Shown here in pieces: positions 35,544 through 47,375 of a DNA stretch of 64,000 bases. The notes beneath the pieces are model-generated. The model was not told the DNA's origin. It worked only from the letters and a program-made list of their open reading frames with translations, and made no database searches. Position 1 is the stretch's first letter; every line of letters starts with the position of its first letter. Both the position numbers and the translations under genes were made by a program. The stretch is from Mangifera indica (Eukaryota > Streptophyta > Magnoliopsida > Sapindales > Anacardiaceae), in assembly GCF_011075055.1 (NCBI RefSeq), contig NC_058137.1, forward strand, positions 6,619,463-6,683,462. The letters are read 5' to 3'.

Positions 35544-35860
35544 ATGTCAACAGAGTTAAAGATCCTAATAGGGACCCCCCAAGGATCTCCTTTTGCTGGT
35601 TACGCAAACTCCGTTTGTCTTCTTTTATTTGTATACAAAGTTATTATGGTTCATTTATAAATTTAAGATTTTTCTGTGAGTTTCCCTTCGGCTCACCGCC
35701 CCAGCTTTGAGGGTGAAGATTTTTCATGGTGGTAGGGACCAGAGTTGGAGGTTTGATGAGTTCAATGATGCGGTCAGCCACATGATCGGTGACTACGGCC
35801 GACCACTACCGTCCTACATGGACTACGCGTCGTCATCTCTAGCAAACAACTGTTCCTTAA
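35544..35860 (+). other. Unrecognised small candidate gene
   Basis: A GA-rich leader-like stretch precedes the ATG at 35544 (MSTELKILIGTPQGSPFAG, then a stop at about 35659). Downstream, a frame from about 35705 reads LRVKIFHGGRDQSWRFDEF and then MIGDYGRPLPSYMDYASS. It has higher GC content and protein-like composition up to about 35850, then loses it. A GT at about 35600 and the CCCCAG at 35699-35704 could join the two frames in phase, but the donor is weak. I do not recognise the family. It could be a short gene, a fragment or chance. Confidence 0.3.
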
Positions 35861-36296
35861 TTACCCAGACCCTGTTTTCTCATTTTCATAAAATTCCACC
35901 TTCATCCTTTCTCCAAAATTCTATCGCGTCACATACAAAGCCTGGCCCCGAACGAATCCTAAATTCCAAAAACATTAATCATTGCATTTACATACCTAAC
36001 TCTGGAACAATAAAACAATTTAAGTATCCAAAGAAAGTATTATTATATTATTAAATAATTTTAAATTAAAAATAAAATAATATTTAATCACATTATAATA
36101 CATCATTAAAAATAAAAAATTATATATCTTCATTAAATTAACCAAATAAAATTTGATTATCTTGTCGATAATTTCTAATTTGATATACGAATTGGCCAAT
36201 TAAAATCAACTACATATATGAGAACTGTTTAGTTATATGCTATAGGATTGAACAAGCTATGCTTCTAAAATCAATCACAAATGGCTTATAGAGCGC

Positions 36297-36683
36297 GTTT
36301 TATTTGGATAATGTTTTATTATAAAAAAATGAAAGATTATCTTGAAGATAAATTATTAAAGAGATTATTATGCATATAAATAATTACTATTTTTGATAGA
36401 ATTTAAAAAAAAAATTGACAAACATAAATAATAATTGTATTTGATTAAAGATAATAAAATAATACTAAAATATTATTTTATTTAAATATCTTCAATTATA
36501 ATTATTTTAAAATATATTTTATATTACTTATTTTATATATATTATATTAATTTTAGAATTATTTATCATATTATCATTAATAATATAAGTTTATTATAAT
36601 ATTTTATTATTAAACTGAATAAGATAACACATATAATTAAAAAAAATTATTAAAATAATCTTTTTATAGTACAAACAAAACGG
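36297..36683 (+). mobile_element. MITE-like element, family C, copy 2
   Basis: About 390 bp, AT-rich, ending GCGCGTTTTATTTGG and ACAAACAAAACGGCC (imperfect terminal inverted repeats). It is homologous to 7408-7835 in the opposite orientation. It has no coding capacity. Confidence 0.65.
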
Positions 36684-38669
36684 CCATAAAGATATACTGC
36701 AAACCAGAATTCAGGTAAAAAATCAACTACAAAAAAGTGAGTGGATCAATATTCAAAAGTCAGTTAGGTAAACCGGTTATACTTTGAGTGCTGCACGTAT
36801 TTTTACGTCCAGCCTAGCACAGTAAAAAGATAAGATCGAAAGCGTTAAACAAATTCAACCATTTGGTCACAGCTTAAACATGCGATTTCTTTCCAGGAGG
36901 AGAAGGGAGCCAGTCAGTGGACCACTTTGAATTTTGTTCAGAAATATTAAACATAGCTTATTCTACAATTCTCTCCAAGGTATCTTTGTAGGAAATGGCA
37001 TGTAAAAATGTGACTTGTAATAATTGCAATTTACAAATGCAATTTGAATTAATATCTAATGCATCACATCTTTATATCACTTATTTATATTATTTTTATT
37101 TTATATACATTTATTTAAACAGTAATTTTAATAACTTATGAGAGTTACACTTAAAAGAGAAAAGAGTAAAGACTCTTACAATAATTAAAAATAATATAAG
37201 TGAGTGATATATATGTGTAGTAGATTGAATCTTAATATAAATTAATTGATTTTATATAATATAAATTTTGATCCCCGTACTTATAAATTTAATATATTTT
37301 TATAAATATAGGATTTATGATCCCAACTTTTACGAGAAATTAATATTGATCCTTCTTGATTTATTTGTCATTTTATTGATTTATTCTGCAAACAATGATA
37401 AAATGGCCATCAATATAAATGAGAAAGGAAGGACAACGGTAAAAATAAAGCAGTCATTTGTTGGTAGTCCATTTCTCGCACTTCCGGACACTCTAAGATT
37501 TGCTTTACCCCATAGTTTTGTCTTGCTGTCTACTTTAAACTCGAACGGATGAAACTTCTTATTGTTTGTTCAAAGAAACAAATTACGTGTGTAATCAATC
37601 CAACTTTCTTTCTTTTTTAATGGGCAAAAGCTGATCGTGACAGTTGGGGGCCTGCCTGGTATATGTATTTGTCTTTTGCTTTGTTTATCTTCTACGTAAT
37701 GGACGATTCTCACTCACGAATTTTGATCTCCCACGTGTCTCTCTTAGTTTTCCTCAACGTGCGTTTTTCTTTTCTCACTGTTTCTTCCCTAAAACACCTG
37801 TCGGTAAATCATTTTGAAGGCGGTAAATTGAATTATAAATGACCTAAAACCTCTGAATGGGACAGAGCGCAGACCCCATGTGGTGATGTTAACGTGCCTT
37901 GTCAGTGAGATTGGGAACTATACGTCACCGCGTCGTCGAAGGGGGCGTTTTTGTACATTGGAGTGAATAGCTGCAAGAGAAGCCGTATGTGAAGCCATGT
38001 GAGCCGGGAGTCGCCTGGTCTAGGAAAACAAGTCAGTGTCAGAACTGGTCACGATGGCATGTGTGTGGGAATATTGGAAAGCGAAAAGTTACCAGAATCT
38101 CGTGTTATTTTGACGATAATTTGTGAGAAGCGTAAATGTCGGTACATTCCAATTGCGACATCTCACCCTTGTATTCTTTCATTCATTAATTTGTGTACAT
38201 CATCAATGAACTCATCAACCTAGGGCATGGATGCTCCTTGATTGTAGCACCCCAATGAAAACTATTAATCATTCACTTTCATGTAAAAACATGTTTTCAC
38301 GAGTGTTCTCTAACTTTGTTTTAGTATATGGGATCAAGTTCATTTTTCATACCAAAACGGTCACGTTTTACATGTGAAAATATGCACATTTTTACGTTAC
38401 TTACACTTTTCTTTAATGTTTCATGAACATGTTTAAAACATACAAATAATCATACCATATACTATCATGAACATGTTTAAAATATATTGGTTATCATACC
38501 ATACACTTTTATAAACTTATTCAAAATCTCATATAAAATCATTTATGATAACTAAGTCTGTCATTTATCATATTTCTATTATTTGGACACTTATTTCATA
38601 CATAGACAGGGTCAAACAACCCTGAGATAACCTTTTGGGGGTATAACATAACAATATCATGATATGCAT

Positions 38670-38800
38670 TTTTCATTGTCGTGACATTATCTTTTTGTCT
38701 AGTTGATGTCGTGATAATCTTTTTCAGATGTTGTGGCATTGACCATATGTTGACTTTGATGTTGCGACATCTACCTTTTGTCAATGTCGTGACATGAGGT
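38670..38800. repeat. Degenerate short tandem repeats of a TGTCGTGACAT-like core
   Basis: Five related cores (GTCGTGACAT, ATGTCGTGAT, ATGTTGTGGCAT, ATGTTGCGACAT, ATGTCGTGACAT) occur at about 25-30 bp spacing. Some cores are near-palindromic. Confidence 0.6.
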
Positions 38801-39567
38801 TCAAATTTTAATATCATGATGTCAACCTAAAATTTTGCAATTATGAATCCTAATCATCCAATTTCAATCGCTACTCAATTCCCTTAACCTAAGGATAAAT
38901 ATAACCTCCTTCTAACAACCTAAACATGTCAAATTTAAAAAATTGACTTCCATGTAATAACCACAAGTGCATAGTACGGTTAATTTTATTTTTTTACTAA
39001 ATTTGAGTTATTGAGAAATTGTAAAATTTAACTAAGTTAAAAAAAATTAAAAATTAGTTGTTGAATGAGCATTGTTGAATGATTGTGCATGCAGATGAAT
39101 GCTCATTCATGATGTGCTACATTGACGAATAAAATATCACACCATGTTAGATAAAATTTAAGTGACAAATAACCATTCATCAAAGCAAATGCTTGTTTCA
39201 AGGTTATCTAATTCAAATTATATAAAAATCACATTTTTAAACCTAAGCTATTGCATTTTCTTGTATGCATTATTATCTCTGGTGACTGGCAAACATTTCT
39301 AGTGAGAAAACATTAAGAAAAGAGGAATTGTCACACCAAACTCGAAGTAAGGAAGAAAAGCAAGTAAGAGTGTTGAATTTTCATTTCATACGATGAGATA
39401 CTATAAGATATATCTTGTTATACTGAAATAGTATGATAACAAAGTTAATAATTGAATCTTGATGTATATGTGATGAAATGTGGAAAAATGGAGAATTAGG
39501 AGATGATATTACATGGCCGTGTTTTGATTAACAATAAACTATGTGTATTGACTTCGAGTGTACAAAT

Positions 39568-39665
39568 GAATATATATTTGATATGTGTCATCAAATGATT
39601 AAATGATTTTAAATTAAAAATAAAATAATACTTAATCACATGATGACACATCATGTGTGTACTAA
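39568..39665. mobile_element. Short MITE, family D
   Basis: ATATGTGTCATCA near the left and TGATGACACATCATG near the right are inverted. The core TTTTAAATTAAAAATAAAAT recurs at about 36050, 47535, and (reverse strand) 25350 and 62450. It is a small non-coding dispersed repeat. Confidence 0.55.
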
Positions 39666-40299
39666 AAAATGGATACGTATAACATTGTTATTTGATTAAT
39701 TCATGTTTGTGTATGATTATTGGATCTACTAGATTATTTGAGGGTGGTGTTGAGATTTTCTTGAGTTAATTTAGAGTTTGTATTGATGGAATAAAGATTT
39801 AAGGTGTATTTGAATGTTTTGTACAAAGAATTCTAGCCAAATAGTCAAATTTTGTCGCTCCAACATGATAGAATGACCATTTCAAGGACAACTGTGCATG
39901 ATAGGGATGCATGGTTGTGCATCTCATTTAAAATTTCCTACGTGGCACGTTATCCATCTGATTGACATGATATTAGATGAACAAACATCTATTTTTCATG
40001 TATAATTATTTATCAGCTTAAAATTTTAAAATAAATATTTTTTTTAACTCTTAACTTATACCACAATGACAAATGGTCATAATATGCATGAAATAACCAT
40101 TTTGCCATTGATACATACTTGTGGGTGCTACAATAATATACATGTGGGCCTAGAGTTCTTGTAGTTCATGTTTCGATCTTATTTTACATATGTTTCATAT
40201 GTTTTTATGGCACAAATAAAAATATGTTATTTTATGATGTTTTAAAGAGATGTTTTCTTATGAGGAGCCACTCATGAGATTCTTCATACACATACCAAT

Positions 40300-41170
40300 A
40301 TAAGACCTATATTGTAGTGTTTATATGACACCCATTCTTGATAAATTAAGTTTGTAAAAGTAAAACCGTTTTAATCGCTTGCACATATTTTTTATTTATA
40401 GTATATTAAGTTTTTTTTTTTTCATTATAAACAATTTTAAAGAAAAATAATAATTAACAAAATTGAAAAAATAAAAATGAAATTATGTTGTTAATAGATA
40501 TTAAAGGAATAATGAAAGTAATAGGTACAACAAAAATTACAATTGATATTGTCTAAAGGTTATGTGCATGAGTTACTTGGTTTTTCTTATTGGAAGAGCG
40601 TATAAAAAATAGTTGTCCTAATTCAAGTGTCATGTAAGCCAAAAAAACGGAAATTAAAAAGAATAAATCCATTGTAACATCATCAATAAAATAAAAAATT
40701 TTATTTAATTAGATACGACAATTAGTAATAAAAATGATTTTATATTATTTAAAAATATAAATAAAATGTAATTTAAATAATCGACTTACAATTTACAATC
40801 CTTTTTTGCATTAATTTGAAAGGAAATTTAAATAATTATTTTTTAGAATTTATTTTTTGAATAAAAATTTAAATACAAAAAAATTAATACAAAAATTGAA
40901 TGAAGAAAATATAGAGAGAAATTAAGATTAAAATTGAAATATTGAAATGAACGAAGAAAATGTTGAAAGAGATTGAAAGAAGAGAATAGAGAGAGATTGA
41001 GAAATTAGGATAAATATATATGGTAGAAAGTAGGAGAGGGGGTTTATATTAAAAAAAAGGAAAAAAATTAAAAATTTTGTAACCCAGCCGGCACTAACCG
41101 GCGGTAGAAAGCAACCTGCTGCAGGTTTTCCGTTTCTTTTTTTTTTTTTTCTTTTTAGGGTGTGTTACAG
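40300..41170 (+). mobile_element. Unclassified interspersed repeat, family A, copy 2
   Basis: Homologous to 28340-29100 in the same orientation. The left inverted arm seen at copy 1 (28095-28312) is not evident here. It ends with GGTTTATATT, an A-rich tract and CCGGCACTAACCGGC. It lies immediately upstream of the probable first exon of the NAC gene. Confidence 0.68.
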
Positions 41171-41349
41171 TTTCGTATTGGGCGGTACCCTGGCCAGCCC
41201 ACGGGCCGAGCCCTTTAGGGTTGTGCTGTGGCAAAAGGGCCATCTCTACGCCTTATTGGGGGGGTTACAGTGAAGAGAAATTTAACATATCGCGAATCAT
41301 TGAGAGATAAAAAGAGAAGCTAGGGAATGACGTAAGCAACTGGGGACAG

Positions 41350-43126
41350 CCATCAACCCATGCGCAATCCAGCGGTCCTCCCTCTGTGTTTTTATATTCT
41401 CTTCATCAGTCACTTGTTAATGGCGTTTTCTTCTCTAGTCACTACTACTTTGTTATCTTTGTTTTCTTCTTCTTCATTGCTTCTGTCTCTAGCCACTTCC
41501 TACTGCTTCCAGGTAATTCAACTTTGGACATGCATCACAAAATTATCATTTTTAAACTAACTCTATCATACATCAAATATATATATATATATTTATATGT
41601 TTCTCATATTATCATATGGTTCTTCGTCTTTCAAAAGGGTAGGGTTTTCAATGTTTATACATGAATATGAGTTTCTCATACTGTCAACAATATGAGGCTA
41701 TGGCTTGCTGTTGTTGAGAATGAAGTATTAAGCAGCTGTCACCTTTTTCTGCTTTCTTTTTTGAATAATTTCTTCTCTCCGCTTGAGCAGATCGCTTACC
41801 TATATTTCACTTCATGTCATAATCCTGTCTAGTTTTACATGATTTTGTTAAGTCAAAGAAGCTATCTAATGAAGACTCAAATTTGGTAAAAGATTGTTAC
41901 AAAACAAATGGCAAACTTTCGCCTTCTTTTAATTAACGTTTTCATTCTTAAATTTTCCTGCTTGGGCCTCCAAAAACCATGTTAAGTAATTTTGACTGTT
42001 GAACATTCTTCCATCTCCCTCAAGAAAAACAAGTACTTACATCTTGACATAATAACCACACCCAACCTTGACCTTTCTTTCAAAACACAAACCTCTTGAC
42101 ATTATAACCCTACCCAATTTATGATTAGTTTGGAAGTCGCTTTTATGATTTAACTCTTAAGTGAAAAGACCCATATATAGCCTAAATAATTTCTATATGA
42201 GTTAAGCATTCTTCCAATGTGTCTCTGAAAACAAAAGGTCAGATGTGCCATGGAAATTCTCGACAGACAGACAAAAGGGTCAGAGCCCGTTTCAACAACG
42301 AGACACAAGCACTGCAGGAGGCTTAAGAGTGCTTTCTTTGCTTTTCTTTCCTTTCCTTTCCTTTTTGTCCTTTAATTTTCCTCGTTTGGCAGGCTTTGAT
42401 CCATTAGAAGGGTGTTCCTCTTTTTTGGCTCCTAACCTTTTCTCTTTCAAGGAAAGCGTGCTAAATTGTGATAACGTCATCTTCATCATCCTCTACATTT
42501 TACAATGCTAACTTTGTTAACATAAATATAACATATATTAACTAATTAATAGGATTTGATGGTGATTAATATAAAAAGTTATTGATTACTTTTATCTAAT
42601 AATTAATAGCATTTGAATGGAAACCCCGTTCTTGACGCATCATTTCTACCATTCACCAACAGAAGACAACATCATTAGCACAGACCTCTACTTGTCCGTT
42701 TCTAGAGACCTTCATAAAACACACCCTAATTAAGTTCCAAAACAAAGTCTCATCATTTGGTTTTCTTTTTCCTTTTCGTTTTTACCTCTTCCTTTCTTTT
42801 ATCTCTAGAAATGAATTAAATCATTGTAAGGTAACTACTGGGTTTTGTGTTTGCAACACGCGCCTTATTTTCTTTCTGAGATGAAATATTGAGTGTTGCT
42901 CACCACCAAATGAGCTGATAACTATACCTGATAACACTTTTCACCTTTTATTTGGAAAGTTCAATATTTCTTCCTACAATTTATTACATTTTAGCTTTAC
43001 CTATTTTTTTTTTTTAAACTTTTTGGTTCTCCGGTTTTGGGTTCTCTTCTCGCTTTATAACTTCACATAGGTTATGATTTAAAGATGATGGTGGTTGTAT
43101 TAATGTTAGTGTTGAATTTAATGCAG
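41350..43126 (+). other. Probable 5' leader exon and long leader intron of the NAC gene
   Basis: A CT-rich segment from about 41350 to 41512 ends in CCAG followed by the donor GTAATT (41513). A T-rich stretch and ATGCAG at 43121-43126 give an acceptor 11 bases before the NAC start codon. If spliced, a leader intron of 1614 bp (41513-43126) is removed. The transcription start is not determined. Inside the intron, 42290-42510 is CT-rich with no recognised gene. Confidence 0.5.
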
Positions 43127-43141
43127 CTTCAATATCTATGA
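41360..43141 (+). CDS. Predicted uORF in the spliced NAC leader
   Basis: An ATG at 41360 opens a frame of exactly 51 codons to the proposed donor at 41512. After splicing to 43127 it continues CTT CAA TAT CTA TGA, so its stop (43139-43141) overlaps the NAC ATG (43138-43140). The peptide is hydrophobic and Ser/Leu-rich, with a second in-frame ATG. It would need leaky scanning or reinitiation for the main frame to be translated. This depends on the inferred splice and on transcription starting upstream of 41360. Confidence 0.4.
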
Positions 43142-45334
43142 TGGAGTCAATGGAGTCATATGTCCCACCAGGATTCCGTTTCCATCCGACGGATGAGGAG
43201 CTTGTTGGGTATTATCTTAGAAAGAAGGTTGCATCCCAGAAGATCGATCTTGATGTTATCAGAGATATCGATCTCTACAGAATAGAACCATGGGATCTCC
43301 AAGGTATCCTTCTTTTTCCTTTTCTTTGACATTAACGCGATCGGTTGAGTTGTTGCATAGTAGGGTTGTTTATTGGATAAGACACAACGGTACCATTAAC
43401 ATGTAAGTTATGTATTAAGAACAAGTGCCAACGATAGTTGATGTACTTTACAAGCGCATTTTTTACTACCCTAGTACGCATAACTCTCCATTAATTCTGA
43501 TTTTTATTTATATGCTTGCATTTGATTGTTCTTCCTAAATGTTATTAGCTTGCTGTTGGAGCTTGATTCAGGATTTACATGATCGTAATACAAAGTTATA
43601 ACTTTAAATATTTTGCTTAAGGATAAGCCGCTGCTTTGTCTGGCAGTTATGTGTGTGTGTGTGTGTGTGTGTGTGTACATGAAGCCTTAATGTCTATTAT
43701 TCTCTTCTGAACACGTATATGTATAAGATCTGTGTGATGTTGAGCAGAGAGATGCCGGATCGGGTATGAAGAGCAGAATGAGTGGTACTTCTTCAGTCAC
43801 AAGGATAAAAAGTACCCTACGGGGACAAGGACTAACAGAGCTACCTTGGCTGGATTCTGGAAGGCAACGGGACGTGATAAGGCTGTCTATGATAAATCAA
43901 AACTCATTGGACTGAGGAAAACCCTTGTATTCTACAAAGGAAGGGCCCCCAATGGGCAGAAAACTGATTGGATAATGCATGAATACCGGCTTGAATCTGA
44001 TGAGAATGGCCCTCCACAGGCAAGCATTGTTAACTCTATCCTCTCTCTTTCAGTTAAGATGTTATATTATTAAAACGACAAAATTTTTCCTCATGGTCGT
44101 CTTCCACATGCTTAGTGGTTATCAACAGTGTTTCCTGACCTAATATCTGGATCTGTCTTTTTAATTCGTTCTTGTCCAATGGAAGGAGAATTCGAATTCA
44201 TTACTATCAGTTTTTGTATAAAAGTTGCATGGTAACTCTTTCTTTCCAGTGGATTATAATTAAGTACGTTCCTCATTAATTATTTATTAGCTATGACCTC
44301 ACATAAAAGGGTTTCCAACTTTTTAACTTACAAGAAAACCAAGCCCTTGTTTTGCTTTCTCAAATACATATATGCATCTACAAATTGATATGTCAATTTA
44401 TAATTGGATGATATAATTATTTATTTTTCTTTTAAAAATTACCTCATAAAATTATCTAAACAAATTTTTACAATTTATTTGTATATATTTTATCTATCCA
44501 TTATTTGCAGTACCTTCCCTTGGTTATGCTTTCTAGCTAGAATGATGAACTATGTTCTCTAAGGTCCAAAAAGTTAATAGAAACTCTATCGCACTTTCAT
44601 AGCTTTTTTCTACTTCCTTTTCGAGCATGGTCTTTCTGTCATTAAGTTCGTCAAAAGCAAAATTCCAATTTTCTATTTAGTTAGTATCTATCAGCATCAA
44701 GATAGCTTTCAGAAGAAAAAGGAAAAAACTTTGGACTTCTTAACCTCCGTTATGAATAAAGAAAAACTTGAAGGATGGAACGGAAATTAAGTTCATGTGC
44801 CTTATCTTATATGTAAATTAACCCAGTTTTAAGTCGATGCAGGAAGAAGGATGGGTTGTTTGTCGAGCATTCAAGAAACGAACCAATGGCCAAACCAAGA
44901 GCGTTGAAGGGTGGGACTCAAGCTACTTCTATGATGAACCAAGTGGGGTCAGCTCAGTGGTTGATCCAATTGAATATATCTCAAGACAACCCCCGAGCTT
45001 GCTAGCTCAGAATTTCATGTGCAAGCAAGAGCTAGAAGGGGACAACTTGAGTTTCATGCAGTCTGATCAATATTTACAGCTTCCTCAGCTGGAGAGCCCA
45101 TCTCTGCCGATATTAAAGAGGCCAAGCTCAATTTCCTTAACGTCAGAGAATAACAAAGAAGAAGAGCACAACAAAGGGAACATCAACTTTAATAAGAAAG
45201 TGACTGATTGGAGGGCATTGGACAAGTTTGTTGCATCACAACTAAGTCAAGATCAAGACCGCTGTGAAGGTGATTCAAGCTTCGAAGCAGAAAAAAACTC
45301 GGACATGGCGTTGCTGTTATTGCAAGAGTGGTAG
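43138..45334 (+). CDS. NAC transcription factor, VND1/2/3 clade (vascular-related NAC-domain)
   Basis: Three exons, 43138-43303, 43748-44019 and 44843-45334, encode 309 residues. The NAC domain (about 7-160) shows all five subdomains: [74 protein letters not shown] and DWIMHEYRL, ending VVCRAFKKR. The C-terminal region keeps [15 protein letters not shown] and ends LLLLQEW, close to VND1-3. VND proteins switch on xylem-vessel secondary-wall and cell-death genes in the nucleus. The protein is somewhat shorter than Arabidopsis VND1-3 as I remember them. Both introns sit at conserved NAC positions. The second has a GC donor (44020). ATGATGG offers two adjacent starts, 43138 and 43141; the first is given. 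Confidence 0.93.
43651..43675. repeat. (GT)n microsatellite in NAC intron
   Basis: A run of GT dinucleotides within the intron between the first two coding exons. Confidence 0.95.
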
Positions 45335-45973
45335 AAGGGAGGGGAACAAGTGAAGGGATTCTTTTGATTGTGGCTGCTGAAGCCTTGATGATGGAATATG
45401 CGTAATATTTGACTAATGAAGGGCGGGGGATGAAGAGGTTTATATTGGCTCTGTATTATAAATGTTTGAAGATCCTATATTTTGAAAAATTATGGTGGTG
45501 AATGAGTAAGAAAAAAACTGTCTTTCTCTCTTTCTCTCCCTCGAAATGAAGGTTTTCCTTTGAATTCATAATTGACATATTAGGAACTGCGCGCACCAAA
45601 CAAAGCAACACAGTGCAAAAGAATTCATGTTACTATTAAGGCTGACTTATTTTATTTATTAACAGTTAAAATATTAATATATAATATAAAAAAATTATAT
45701 ATTTGATATACTATATCATATGTAATTTAACTAATATAAATGAGACAAACTTGTGGGCAGACTTAAAAACATTAAATAAATACTCTAAATTAATCGTTAT
45801 TGCAAATTCAAGATAGGTAGAGTCTCATTATCATGATCAAAGAATACTGAACGAAAACATCTTCTTCTATACTAAGAGATTCAAGTATTATGGACACCTT
45901 TTTTCACTTACAATTTAATATCTGAGAGAATTTTTCAAAGTGAAGATATGGTTATTGGTCAAAACCAAGATAA

Positions 45974-46015
<42 letters not shown>

Positions 46016-46504
46016 CATAGTGATCGATCGAGGTAAACTTTACAATGATAATTTATAAGTTACAAGTCATGCTTAGACCTAGAATGCTTTCTCCCCATTC
46101 CAATTAGCTAGCTCGTGCTATAGTGGTGATTTAGAATTACCATTCATAGCAAAGATTAAGAGGACTAAAGATTAGTAACGAACAAATGGTCAAATTCCTG
46201 TCTCTCTTCATTACGGCAAGTTTTGTAAGGAAAAGTGTTGAGCTTTTTAAGTCACTCTGAGAAAGAAAATAAAGCGTAAAAATATGATGGATGATAGTGA
46301 CGTAATAGAGATGGAGAGAGTGAGAAAATAGAGAAATGGTTGGTCAGTAGGGCATGGGATTGGAGAATCTTGGTGTGGGCTAGGTGGGCCATTGAGCTGT
46401 CTGGCATGCGCAGCGCACTGTGGCTTCTGCTGGCCATGCTTGTCTGTATCCATATCCGTATTTTGACTATGCCCAAAGAACTAATCTTAGCGAGTTTTAA
46501 TAAA
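45335..46504. other. NAC 3' flank
   Basis: This should include the NAC 3' UTR (ATTATAAATG near 45456). It also contains an AT dinucleotide repeat at 45975-46013. No further gene. Confidence 0.5.
45975..46013. repeat. (AT)n microsatellite
   Basis: About 39 bp of alternating AT. Confidence 0.95.
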
Positions 46505-46527
46505 CAAACAAATAAATAAATAAATAA

Positions 46528-46600
<73 letters not shown>
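46505..46600. repeat. Compound (AAAT)n-(TA)n microsatellite
   Basis: AAATAAAT units at about 46508-46532 run into about 68 bp of TA repeat. It abuts the left arm of the family B element that begins near 46612. Confidence 0.95.
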
Positions 46601-46604
<4 letters not shown>

Positions 46605-46611
46605 TTGAAAA

Positions 46612-47375
46612 TATAAATACTTTGCTTATAGGTTAATATTTGTTAAAATTTTTAGTTAAAAATAAAGATAAAATTATTATTTTATGTTTCATGTTTAAAA
46701 ATATATAATTAATTTCATTCCTCCCTTCTTTTAGGTTTTAAAAAATAATATTTAATTTTAATATTAAACTTTAAAAAAATAATATTTCACTCTCATAAAC
46801 CTTGGTTTTCTTCTCTCCGACAACGGCAATGGAGATAGCCACCATTCTCCTCTTTTCTCTCTCTTCCATAGCTGATAACGTCCTACAACAAATGAAGAAT
46901 GACAAAAATTGAAGACAAAGAAGCCTCGACTAATTCTCAGATCCATTCCATTTTTCATCGAATCGACTCCATATGAAACTTTCATTGTGCAACTCATCTT
47001 CGTCTAAAACTGAATTGATGGAAAACGAAATTGGTGTTAGAGAATTGAGGCTTCTTCATGCCAATGCTTTCGCTGCTGGAGAATTGAGGCTTCGTCTTCT
47101 ATTTTTGTTGTCGATCGATCTTCATTTTTCGTGGGATGTCATCAACTGCGACAAAGAGATAAGGGAGGAGAATAGTATCGTCTCTATCACAATTGCCAGA
47201 GAGAAGAAAACTAAGGGTTTGTAGGGATGAAATTTCACTTTTTTAAAGTTTGAGGTTAGGATGAAATACTACTTTTCAAAACTTGATATTTTTTAATATG
47301 AAAGATAAAATAACGATTTTATCCTTATCTTTAAATGAAAATTCTAACCAATATTAGTCTATGAGTGGGCCTTTG
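46612..47375. mobile_element. Long-TIR transposable element, family B, copy 2
   Basis: The left arm (about 46620-46745, GTTAATATTTGTTAAAATTT) is inverted at about 47235-47370. The interior is CT-rich then GA-rich, as in copy 1 at 20590-21560, with a short frame that matches nothing known. No transposase is seen. Confidence 0.6.

Larger units (their letters stand above)
36684..40299. other. Intergenic region with assorted small repeats
   Basis: There is no gene I can support. It holds a family-related AT-rich repeat at about 37140-37320 (compare 22300-22490), a GC-richer unassigned patch at 37850-38230, degenerate short tandem repeats at 38640-38800 and a family D MITE at 39568-39665. A CCACGTGTC G-box-like motif occurs near 37732, but no target gene is evident. 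Confidence 0.45.

Noticed and set aside
37850..38230. GC-richer block with a 74-codon frame
   Set aside because: No domain, no clear exon structure, no repeat partner found; too little evidence to call a gene.
42245..42511. Small frames within the proposed NAC leader intron
   Set aside because: CT-rich low-complexity translation on plus and its complement on minus; more consistent with intron sequence.
46247..46476. Overlapping minus-strand frames of about 70 codons
   Set aside because: Proline/serine-rich chance frames beside microsatellites, with no homology I recognise.
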